Below are positions 26,144 to 33,897 of a DNA stretch of 64,000 nt, piece after piece. Position numbers and translations under genes: made by a program. Every line of letters starts with the position of its first letter. The first letter of the stretch is position 1. The notes below the pieces were generated by a model, which saw nothing but the letters and a program-made list of their open reading frames with translations, had not been told where the DNA came from and searched no databases. This DNA comes from Bdellovibrio sp. CG22_combo_CG10-13_8_21_14_all_39_27 (GTDB lineage Bacteria > Bdellovibrionota > Bacteriovoracia > Bacteriovoracales > Bacteriovoracaceae): NCBI GenBank assembly GCA_002786715.1, contig PCTW01000061.1, positions 1 to 64,000 of the forward strand, read 5' to 3'.

Positions 26144-26268
26144 ATAAAAAGAAAATTCTCTTTTTATGCCTGGAAACTCATGTCGGTCACAGATGGCCGA
26201 AGCGGGTGTCGATATCTCTAAGCATTATTCGAAAACAGTTGAAGATCTTGGAGATGTTAAAATGTGAA
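26140..26268 (+). pseudogene. arsC: Remnant of an arsenate reductase / low-molecular-weight phosphatase (ArsC) gene
   Basis: The frame opening at 26140 (ATGA overlap with the ATP-grasp stop) encodes MNKKKILFLC, the start of a thioredoxin-coupled ArsC. One base later the frame is lost. Reading two bases on gives GNSCRSQMAE, the remainder of the CxGNSCRSQMAE active-site loop, followed at once by AGVDISKHYSKTVEDLGDVK. In intact ArsC some 30 residues separate those two blocks, and the second is itself normally preceded by a Met-Ala-Glu-like sequence. So this copy has a -1 frameshift inside the P-loop and an internal deletion, and it stops at TGA 26265-26267, lacking the C-terminal half. It cannot make active enzyme. 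Confidence 0.75.
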
Positions 26269-26287
26269 AATGAAGAAGGGAACACTC

Positions 26288-26689
26288 ATGGTTGTTGTTG
26301 ATCAGAGAATCGTTGATGAATCTGAGCTGATTTTAGAGAATGATTTTATCTCGCTGCGGTTAATTCGCGATCGAGACCTGCCGTGGTTCGTCCTTGTGCC
26401 AAAAATTGAAGGGGCGACAGAGCTCATTGATTTAGATGAAAGAGAACAAGGACTTTTGTTGATTGAAATAAATAAAGTAAGTCGTTGTCTTAGAGAACAG
26501 TTTAAGGTGGATAAAATTAATATTGGTATAATTGGGAATATGGTTCGCCAGCTTCATATTCATATCGTCGGTCGTTTTGAATCTGATCGCCATTTTCCGA
26601 GAACTATATGGGGGAATCGCCTCGATATCTCAGCCATTGATCCTCTTTTTGTCGAGAGAATGAGACAGTGTTCAATTCTTAGTCAGTAA
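26288..26689 (+). CDS. HIT family protein
   Basis: A 133-residue protein. The start at 26288 is preferred: AAGGG lies 7 nt upstream and the family's N-terminus begins about here; ATG 26270 or GTG 26264 are alternatives. It has the PWFVLVP strand and the histidine triad-like loop RQLHIHIVGRFESD, followed by the PRTIWG motif of this HIT subgroup (histidine-triad nucleotide hydrolases or transferases). Its 5' end abuts the arsC relic. Confidence 0.8.
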   Translation: MVVVDQRIVDESELILENDFISLRLIRDRDLPWFVLVPKIEGATELIDLDEREQGLLLIEINKVSRCLREQFKVDKINIGIIGNMVRQLHIHIVGRFESDRHFPRTIWGNRLDISAIDPLFVERMRQCSILSQ

Positions 26690-26803
26690 ACTCTGCTTAG
26701 AAACAGGCATTTACCCTATAAATCATGGCATCATTTTCGCTATAGATTGAGCAAGGTCGATTCAGACCACATTCAATCCCCCTAATATTTTTAAAGCGAG
26801 GTC

Positions 26804-27214
26804 ATGATGTCCCACTTTACCCGTCTTATGATTTTATCTGCAATAATGCTCCTGAACTTAATGTTCATTACAAGTTGTTTAGCGGCCTACGGAGATACTT
26901 CCAAAGTTGTTCTGAATGTAGAAGACGGTCAACGCGGTAGTCTTAAAGCCTATGTTTTTAGAGATGGTATTAAAGATCCTATTTCTGTCACTGTCTGCGG
27001 TGAGCGTTGTGAATTCGAAGCGCGTAAAGGTGACCAAATTTTCTTAGATTTAGACACTATGGAGCGCCATTATAAGGCCGTTTGGGGTGGAGTATGCGCT
27101 TGGACCACATTACCAAAATGTTACTTTATTAAGAAAGATGAAGGGATCAGTTTGGTCTCTCTCCGCTATCAATTGGGCAATTTAAAATCACTCTTTTACC
27201 CAGCTCAGCAATAA
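26804..27214 (+). CDS. Small lipoprotein or exported protein
   Basis: A 136-residue protein. The leader ends in MFITSC, a plausible lipobox with Cys25. The mature part holds two cysteine pairs (VCGERC, VCAW...KCYF) suggesting disulfides and beta structure (GSLKAYVFRDG). Adjacent ATG codons at 26804 and 26807 follow GCGAGG. No family recognised. It ends 70 bases before the purine-catabolic operon and does not look related to it. Confidence 0.65.
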   Translation: MMSHFTRLMILSAIMLLNLMFITSCLAAYGDTSKVVLNVEDGQRGSLKAYVFRDGIKDPISVTVCGERCEFEARKGDQIFLDLDTMERHYKAVWGGVCAWTTLPKCYFIKKDEGISLVSLRYQLGNLKSLFYPAQQ

Positions 27215-27225
27215 GCTTCGATCGA

Positions 27226-27254
27226 TTGGAATATCAAGAGCATTGTGCTTAAAT
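27226..27254 (+). promoter_or_regulatory. Candidate promoter of the urate-catabolic operon
   Basis: TTGGAA (27226-27231) and TTAAAT (27249-27254) are separated by 17 bases, each matching the sigma70 consensus at 4 of 6 positions. The transcript would begin near 27261, which argues that puuD starts at TTG 27285 (or GTG 27273) rather than at TTG 27243. Confidence 0.4.
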
Positions 27255-27284
27255 CATTCATTCAATTTACGAGTGAGTTATGCT

Positions 27285-28940
27285 TTGAGTCAAGAGTTCT
27301 TCGATTGGTTGCTATTATTAGGTCGGTGGTTGCACATCACGGTTGCCGTGACGTGGATTGGAACCAGCATTTTCTTTATGTGGTTGGACCGTACTTTTTC
27401 ACCTAATCCTAATAACCATCGAGAAGGTCACGTTGGGGATCTTTGGATGGTTCATGGTGGCGGCTTTTATCAAGTAGAAAAAATGCTGATGGGGCCAACT
27501 AAAGCGCCAGAACATTTGCATTGGTTCAAATGGGAGAGTTATTGGACTTGGATCAGCGGTATGTTTTTGCTGATTCTCACTTATTATTCTGGAGAAGGAA
27601 CTTTTCTTCTCGACTCAAGTGTTTCCTCGATTACTTTTTATCAAGGCATCGCCATCGGACTTGGTACCATTTTTGGGACTTGGTTTCTCTATGACTTTAT
27701 TTGGGAAACCAAGCTCAGTCGCGAAGTTCCCGAACTTTGTCATATCATCACCATGATTATTTTCTTTCTGGTAACAGTCTTCCTTTGTAAGACGTTAAGT
27801 GGTCGCGCCGCTTATATTCATGTGGGTGGGATGCTCGGAACTTGGATGGCCGGTAACGTTTTCATGCGAATTATTCCTCGCCAGCTCAAAATGGTTGAGG
27901 CATCGAAGGTTGGGACTCCGGTTAATCAAGAGTGGGCGAAGAATGCCAAAAATCGCTCAACCCATAATACTTATTTTACTCTGCCCGTTATTTTCATCAT
28001 GCTCTCCAATCATTTCCCTATGACCTATGGGCATGATTTGAATTGGCTCATTCTCCTCGTGATCAGTGCTGCAGGAGCAGCGATCAGACAATATTTTGTT
28101 ATTCGTTTGAAGAAGCCAAAAAATGCTAAGATATTTGCTGTTATTGGAGTGCTTATTCTTCTCGGTCTGATTGTTGCAACATCGATGAATTCGTTGATGC
28201 CTAAAACTGATCATCATACCGATTCTCATAAGGGACCTGTCAGTTTGGCGACTCCTTACCAGGAAGATGCAGTTGATGCTTCAACCATTAAAGATGAGTT
28301 TGTTGCAACCGTGAAAGGAACAGTTTCCTTTAAGGGTATTGTTCCTCAAGGCAAAAAATTAAGGCTACCAAGTGCCTGTGCTAAACAATACCCTGGCGAC
28401 GTTTATTCAGATGAAATTAAAGTAAATAATGGTCATCTGCAAAATGTGTTGATTCGTATTTCAAAAGGGTTGGAAAAACGCATTTACAAAGATGTTCCGC
28501 AACAGGCAGTTGAAATTGATCAACGTGGATGTATATACCTGCCGAGAGTTTCAGCGGTGAGAATTGGACAGCCTGTGGCTTTTATCAATTCAGATCCTGT
28601 CGTGCATAATGTGAAGTCATTAACTAAAAATAATCAAAGCTTTAATTTGATGATGCCTAAGCAAGGGCAAAGAGAAGAGAAGAAGTTTGATCAAGCCGAA
28701 CTTTTGCTTGAGACCAAATGCTCGTTTCATCCATGGATGAGTTCTTATATTGCCATTCTCGACCATCCTTTTTTTGCTATTACAAAAGAAAATGGAAGTT
28801 TTGAAATTTCCAATTTGCCGAAAGGTACATATACGCTTGAAGCCTGGCACGAAGTTTTAGGAACGCTAACACAAGAGATTACAGTTACTGACTCAAAAGA
28901 TATCAATGTACATTTTACCATGGAGAGAGGGGAGAAATGA
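27285..28940 (+). CDS. puuD: Membrane urate oxidase PuuD with a C-terminal cupredoxin domain instead of cytochrome c
   Basis: A 551-residue protein that oxidises urate to 5-hydroxyisourate at the inner membrane. The N-terminal ~320 residues match the PuuD/Urate_ox_N membrane domain: WLHITVAVTWIGTSIFFMWL, MVHGGGFYQVEK, HLHWFKWESYWTWISG and eight or so TM helices. Canonical PuuD ends in a cytochrome c domain with CxxCH; none exists here. Instead the last ~200 residues carry a type-1 copper site: His441 (FINSDPVVHNV) and Cys479-x-x-His482-x-x-Met485 (TKCSFHPWM). A peptidase-regulatory-like beta segment follows (FEISNLPKGTYTLEAWHE). Electrons would pass to copper rather than haem. The start is a TTG, chosen from family N-terminus and promoter position; upstream TTG 27243 is an alternative. 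Overlaps uraH by 4 nt. Confidence 0.85.
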   Translation: MSQEFFDWLLLLGRWLHITVAVTWIGTSIFFMWLDRTFSPNPNNHREGHVGDLWMVHGGGFYQVEKMLMGPTKAPEHLHWFKWESYWTWISGMFLLILTYYSGEGTFLLDSSVSSITFYQGIAIGLGTIFGTWFLYDFIWETKLSREVPELCHIITMIIFFLVTVFLCKTLSGRAAYIHVGGMLGTWMAGNVFMRIIPRQLKMVEASKVGTPVNQEWAKNAKNRSTHNTYFTLPVIFIMLSNHFPMTYGHDLNWLILLVISAAGAAIRQYFVIRLKKPKNAKIFAVIGVLILLGLIVATSMNSLMPKTDHHTDSHKGPVSLATPYQEDAVDASTIKDEFVATVKGTVSFKGIVPQGKKLRLPSACAKQYPGDVYSDEIKVNNGHLQNVLIRISKGLEKRIYKDVPQQAVEIDQRGCIYLPRVSAVRIGQPVAFINSDPVVHNVKSLTKNNQSFNLMMPKQGQREEKKFDQAELLLETKCSFHPWMSSYIAILDHPFFAITKENGSFEISNLPKGTYTLEAWHEVLGTLTQEITVTDSKDINVHFTMERGEK

Positions 28941-29260
28941 TTAGTACTCACATACTCGACACAAGTAATGGCAAACCTGCTGCTGAGATTCCTGTACGTC
29001 TCGAACGGTTTGAAAACGAAACTTGGAATCTGATTGATGAACAGTCATCAAACGGAGATGGAAGAATTGTTTTTAACTGCCCATTCGAAGAAGGTGTCTA
29101 TCGCTTGCTCTTTGAAATTGACGCCTATTTTGAAAAAAATAACCAAGATCATTTTTTCTTAAGAACTCCCGTGGTTTTTAAAATCACCGACGTGAAACGA
29201 AAATATCATGTGCCTTTGCTTTTAAATCCTTATGGCTACTCTACTTACCGAGGCAGTTAA
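28937..29260 (+). CDS. uraH: 5-hydroxyisourate hydrolase (transthyretin-like)
   Basis: A 107-residue HIUase converting 5-hydroxyisourate to OHCU. The full family signature is present: STHILDTSNGKPA with His5, Arg43 in GDGRIVF, His91 in KYHVPLLLNPYGYSTYRGS, including the C-terminal Y-R-G-S. It has no signal peptide, so it acts in the cytoplasm. ATGA overlap with puuD and 5 bases before the fused enzyme place it as the second step of the operon. Confidence 0.95.
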   Translation: MISTHILDTSNGKPAAEIPVRLERFENETWNLIDEQSSNGDGRIVFNCPFEEGVYRLLFEIDAYFEKNNQDHFFLRTPVVFKITDVKRKYHVPLLLNPYGYSTYRGS

Positions 29261-29265
29261 TTTCT

Positions 29266-32200
29266 ATGAGCTTTGAAATTCCTTATTATAGCGATTATCT
29301 CTCTAACCAATTGAAAGACCATTTGCTGTCCAAAGCGAAGCCTCTCTTTGGAATAGAAGGGCTTTCTTTGGTTGGAGAAAGTGGAGGCCTTGAAAATAAA
29401 GCAGCCATGCAGTTCTTAGTTGATCTCTATGGCGAAATTCAACCAAGTCTCGCCCTCGTTTTGAAAAAACGAATGGAAGATCGGGTCTTTATTGATGAAC
29501 GAACTCGCTCTTGTGTGGAATTTAATAAAACTTTGAAAAATGATTTTCAAACGAGTGAATATAAAACGTTATTAGGGGAGCGTGACAGTAACGGCCGAAT
29601 TGTGATTGGCCCTCATACTGAAAATTATGTAACGAGTGTTGGCAAAAAACCAGTAGCTCCTATCCCTGATTATTTACAAGGTCCCCATGTCACCTTGTTT
29701 GGTCCACCCGATAGCGAAAAAATGTGTGTGAATGCCATGAATGCTTTTCACCGCACCGTGAAGAATGAGCCGGCCATCATCAAAGAGTTGGTTTCTAAAG
29801 TTAAATATACTCCCAAATGGGGTGCGGATAATGAAGATTCAAAAACCCCTCTTCATCGCGATTTTCAATCGGCAGGGGTTAATTTATCACGATCACTCAG
29901 TCACGACCTCGACTTCACTGATGAAAGAGGGAAGCGCTATCAACTAGAGAATGATCACCTCTCGCACGCCATAAAAAGATTTCCAGGATTGGCACTACCG
30001 AGCTTTTTTCTTTTTTATCGAAATGAACCGGTGCCTTTGCATGTTTATGATTTTGCTCTCCATATGTTTGAAAATTGGAACAATAAAGAAGCCTTAGTTT
30101 TTTATGTTCCTAAATTAGAAAACGAAGAAGAAGCAAAATACATCAAGCTGATGATGGAGACAGCTGAGAGCTTGATGAAGAAAGTTCACCCCGAGTATCA
30201 AATGGGAACCATTCGTTTGATGATCGTGCTTGAAAACCCCCGTGCCGTTTTTCGAGTGAATGAGATAATGGATGAGCTCTATCCTTACTTTGTCGGAGCT
30301 TCTCTCGGTTGGCATGATTATTTAGGCTCTACGGCCAGACTTTTTAAAGAAGATCCCAATTACCGAATTCCTGTCAAGGCCGATCCAGATATCGTGATCA
30401 AATATATTAAGGCTTCTCATCGCTTGCTCGCCGATGTGGTGGGTGCAAGAGGCGGAATTAAAGTTGGAGGGATGTACGGCATTCTGCCAACGACCTATGA
30501 TATCGATACAGCTTCTTTTCAAGTGACCATGGTTGGTTATATTCGCGATGTCATAACTCAGATGAAGCGCGACCTGACTGGCTTCTGGGTGGCCCATCCC
30601 GATTTTGTTCGCATCGGAATGGCCTTAGTCGAAGCTTGGAAAATCTATCAAAAAGGTGATTTTAGTAAACTCGAATCCTTAGTCAAAAGCTTGCTGCATG
30701 AAAAACACCACAAACCGGTGCTCGATTTTATTTTGGGTGATGATATCGAGGGACTTGATACTCACGATCCTCTTTATGCTCGCTCTCTATTGGTTGCCGA
30801 TGTTGGAACTTCTAATATAGTGGCCAATAACGATCCTTGGGAAATTCGCTATAATGTTTTTCAATCACTTCAATACATAACTGATTGGCTCAGTGGAAAT
30901 GGATGCGTTGCTCTTCCGACAAATATTGGAGGTGAAGCAGTTCGTATCATGGATGATTTAGCTACGGCCGAGCGCTCTCGTTGGGAAGTCTGGCATGAAC
31001 TTTATCACGGACGATTTGATCTTTTTGAATTTCTGAAAATTGCTCACGAAGAACTGCATTTCATTCGAAAAGATTTATCTGACTCTAAGAAAATAGTTCA
31101 AGTGAAGTGGAATGAGCAAAATGCCAAGTGGTACCCCGTTGCGATGAAGATCATGCTGAAGCTGATGACAGATAAACGCCCCGCTGAATTTGCCACTGAA
31201 GTCTTATTACCTTTTACAATTGATACGATTCGCAATAGTAATGATCCTTGGAAGGCCGCTTGTGGCATTGATCCTGTGAAATTTGCCATTGATCCCGTTA
31301 TCTTAAAATTCAATTACTATTTTGAGCGCTGTGGAGACTTGTCGTTCGCAAAAGCTTTGGCCAAAGATAATCTGGTAGATTTAAATAAAGTAGAAAAGCT
31401 TATCTTGAGCTTCAATCTGTCTCAAATTCAATCGGCTGCCAGTTTTCACGGAGACATCGGAGAGTCTAAGAAAACACTCGATGCCATGGCTTCAAAAGAA
31501 CAAGCTCTTGTCTTTAATGAAGAGGCGAGTATCCTCGCTGAGTTAAAAACACTGGGACAACAGTATCTCGATCAATTTGGCGTAAAGTTTCTCATCTCAG
31601 CGAAAGGAAAATCAGGTGGTGAACTATTACAAGCCTTAAAACAGAGAATAGTAGGAACAAAAGAGCAAGAGTTGCAAAATGCCCGAATCGCTCTTTTTGA
31701 AATTACCAAAAAACGCATGTTAGATGAGCCATTGAATGAACTCTCAAATAAAATTCTTAAGCTAAAAGAAAAGTTCAATGTTCATTCGCTTCAGGTTGCC
31801 ATAACCGAGCAAGGTTCAACTCAACAAATGAGTTTTGGAGTCGATTCGTATTTTGAAATAGCTTCTCTTTCAAAAACAATAGGAACGACAATTGCTCTTG
31901 AGATCTTTAGAAAAGAAGGAATACCTCTTACATCCAAAGTAAATGAGTTGTTGAATAACTATCAATCTTCTTTTCAAATTCCTGATGGGAAAGATGTAGA
32001 GCTGACCCACTTAATGAATCACACCGCTTTAAATATGCATTATGTAAATGGAGTTCCTTCAAACATTGATATGCCTGCGATAGATCAATTTTTAACGGGA
32101 CTTGAGCGCTATGGTTATGAACCAGTTCGAGCTTTAGGGAATCCTGGTCAACAATTTCACTACTCAGGTGCTGGCTTTATTGTTCTGGAATATTTACTTG

Positions 32201-33897
32201 AGCTCATTTCTAAAAAGAAGTTTTGTGACCTGCTAAAAGATTTTACTCAGCAGTTTCAATTGAAAGGTTTGATTAGTGAGAATGAAGCGAAACAATTTTC
32301 AATTGCCACAGGTTATCGTGATAGCGAAGAAGAAGTCCCAAGTGGACGTCTTATGTTTCCAAGTATTGCGGCTGGACTTTTAGGCACGGCCACTGGCATG
32401 CAAGAGTTCTTACAGCTTTTAACTAAGGCCCATTCAGACATCAATCATCCCTTGCATGATACAGCTACTCAAATGCTATTGGGAGAAGATTGGGGAAGTC
32501 GCACTTTTATGGGCGTTGATATGGGACTCGGTGTTTTTATCGGAGAGTGTGGTCCAAATAAAGTGATGATCCATCAAGGGGCCAATGATGGTTACCGTGC
32601 GCTCTTTTTTCATTGCTTTCAAGGGCCAAATCGCGGAACAGGCTTTACTTTGCTAGGTAATGGAGAGCTTAATAATGTTTTTCTCAATGCTCTAGTCGCT
32701 CAAGAGATTTTAAAAGAGCTTAAGTTTGATGGAATAGATTTTTCACAATTTAATTTGCGTTTTGATCCAAGTAGCTTAAAGCAAGAAGAAATCGTCAACT
32801 ATGGTTATAAAAAACTGGTATTTGATGCTTTTCAGCCGGATCTTCCAGAAGTTTATCAACATGAAGAATTAGATCCTTTGTGCGGGTATAATCATCTGGT
32901 TGGAGCAGATATCATTGAAGTTTCAAATCAAAAATTTGCTCGAGCAGAAAATGTCATTTCTCCTTATGTCCCTCTTTTTGATCCCACTTATTTTGGTCGT
33001 CAAGGTAAGGTGATGGATAGTTGGGAAACTGTTCGTCACAATACTAAAGGCGTTGAGCGACTCCTCTTAAAGATGGAATTTCCTGTTAATGTCGAATATG
33101 CCTCAATCTGTACTAAATATCATCACGGCAATCAGGTTCAAGAAGTTGAGCTGCGAGGACAAAATGTTAAGGGAGAATGGCTTGATCTCCTTCCAAAGAC
33201 CTCTATGGAAGGCCATTCGTTCCGAAAAATAAAATTAAATCAGATTTATCGCGATATTAAGTTTGTTCTCGTTTTAGCATATCCCGATGGAGGGCTCACA
33301 CGACTTGGGCTTTATGAGATGATTCCATCAGAATTTCAAAATGAATTTGATGGAAAACTTCATCAGTACAAAGAAAAAATTCCGGCGACGTTAAAACCGC
33401 TCAGCCTTCATATCGATATCACACCAGATTTTATTAAAAGACAGTTTTCTAAACTTAAAATCGGTGATCTCTATGATGCAGCTTCTATGGCCTTTGGTGG
33501 AAAAATTGTGAAAAGTAGTAATGAACATTATGGCCCAGCTGCTCAAGTGATTTCGCCCTTTGCCCCCATTAATATGTTTGATGGCCTAGAATCGGCCCGA
33601 AGTCGAATAGCAGGTAATCACGAAGAAGTGGATATTGCTCTGGCAAAAACCACAAGCATTGAATCCATTGAGTGTGATTTCACTTATTTTGTGAACAATA
33701 ACCCAATGGATATGGAAATTTTAGGATTGAGTAAAGGCCAATGGATCAATCTTATGAAGAAACGCAAAGTGAAGGCTTATGCGGGAAATAAGATGAGAAT
33801 TTGCATAAACTCGCAAGAATTGTTTGAACAAATTAAAGTAAAATGTTTTCCCGATGGAGGATTGAATCGAATCCATGTCTTCGCCAAACACTCCTGA
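29266..33897 (+). CDS. Fused ureide-pathway mega-enzyme: malate-synthase-like / OHCU decarboxylase / serine hydrolase / double allantoicase
   Basis: One uninterrupted 1543-residue frame. Residues about 1-625: malate synthase A family (FGPPDSEKMCVNAMNAF, VPKLENEEEA, GTIRLMIVLENP with Glu322, GWHDY with Asp351, VAHPDFV, GNGCVALP, MDDLATAERSR); the RPRGWH segment is diverged (RFPGLAL). About 685-818: OHCU decarboxylase UraD (His728 in FHGDIG, SKEQ at 743-746, QRIVGTKEQEL). About 835-1165: serine beta-lactamase-like hydrolase (Ser867-x-x-Lys870, Tyr966-Ser-Gly, His1103-Gln-Gly). About 1190-1540: two allantoicase domains (GKVMDSWETVRHN, AYPDGGLTRLGLYE; GKIVKSSNEHYG, CFPDGGLNRIHVF). Together these cover OHCU to allantoin, allantoate to ureidoglycolate, and glyoxylate to malate. 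Domain calls are solid by motif; activity of the first and third domains is inferred. Confidence 0.85.
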   Translation: MSFEIPYYSDYLSNQLKDHLLSKAKPLFGIEGLSLVGESGGLENKAAMQFLVDLYGEIQPSLALVLKKRMEDRVFIDERTRSCVEFNKTLKNDFQTSEYKTLLGERDSNGRIVIGPHTENYVTSVGKKPVAPIPDYLQGPHVTLFGPPDSEKMCVNAMNAFHRTVKNEPAIIKELVSKVKYTPKWGADNEDSKTPLHRDFQSAGVNLSRSLSHDLDFTDERGKRYQLENDHLSHAIKRFPGLALPSFFLFYRNEPVPLHVYDFALHMFENWNNKEALVFYVPKLENEEEAKYIKLMMETAESLMKKVHPEYQMGTIRLMIVLENPRAVFRVNEIMDELYPYFVGASLGWHDYLGSTARLFKEDPNYRIPVKADPDIVIKYIKASHRLLADVVGARGGIKVGGMYGILPTTYDIDTASFQVTMVGYIRDVITQMKRDLTGFWVAHPDFVRIGMALVEAWKIYQKGDFSKLESLVKSLLHEKHHKPVLDFILGDDIEGLDTHDPLYARSLLVADVGTSNIVANNDPWEIRYNVFQSLQYITDWLSGNGCVALPTNIGGEAVRIMDDLATAERSRWEVWHELYHGRFDLFEFLKIAHEELHFIRKDLSDSKKIVQVKWNEQNAKWYPVAMKIMLKLMTDKRPAEFATEVLLPFTIDTIRNSNDPWKAACGIDPVKFAIDPVILKFNYYFERCGDLSFAKALAKDNLVDLNKVEKLILSFNLSQIQSAASFHGDIGESKKTLDAMASKEQALVFNEEASILAELKTLGQQYLDQFGVKFLISAKGKSGGELLQALKQRIVGTKEQELQNARIALFEITKKRMLDEPLNELSNKILKLKEKFNVHSLQVAITEQGSTQQMSFGVDSYFEIASLSKTIGTTIALEIFRKEGIPLTSKVNELLNNYQSSFQIPDGKDVELTHLMNHTALNMHYVNGVPSNIDMPAIDQFLTGLERYGYEPVRALGNPGQQFHYSGAGFIVLEYLLELISKKKFCDLLKDFTQQFQLKGLISENEAKQFSIATGYRDSEEEVPSGRLMFPSIAAGLLGTATGMQEFLQLLTKAHSDINHPLHDTATQMLLGEDWGSRTFMGVDMGLGVFIGECGPNKVMIHQGANDGYRALFFHCFQGPNRGTGFTLLGNGELNNVFLNALVAQEILKELKFDGIDFSQFNLRFDPSSLKQEEIVNYGYKKLVFDAFQPDLPEVYQHEELDPLCGYNHLVGADIIEVSNQKFARAENVISPYVPLFDPTYFGRQGKVMDSWETVRHNTKGVERLLLKMEFPVNVEYASICTKYHHGNQVQEVELRGQNVKGEWLDLLPKTSMEGHSFRKIKLNQIYRDIKFVLVLAYPDGGLTRLGLYEMIPSEFQNEFDGKLHQYKEKIPATLKPLSLHIDITPDFIKRQFSKLKIGDLYDAASMAFGGKIVKSSNEHYGPAAQVISPFAPINMFDGLESARSRIAGNHEEVDIALAKTTSIESIECDFTYFVNNNPMDMEILGLSKGQWINLMKKRKVKAYAGNKMRICINSQELFEQIKVKCFPDGGLNRIHVFAKHS

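Noticed and set aside
26077-26301. A 74-codon frame across the ATP-grasp end and the arsC relic
   Set aside because: It begins inside the ATP-grasp gene; only its part from 26140 corresponds to the arsC start, and the rest is out of frame relative to the conserved arsC blocks.
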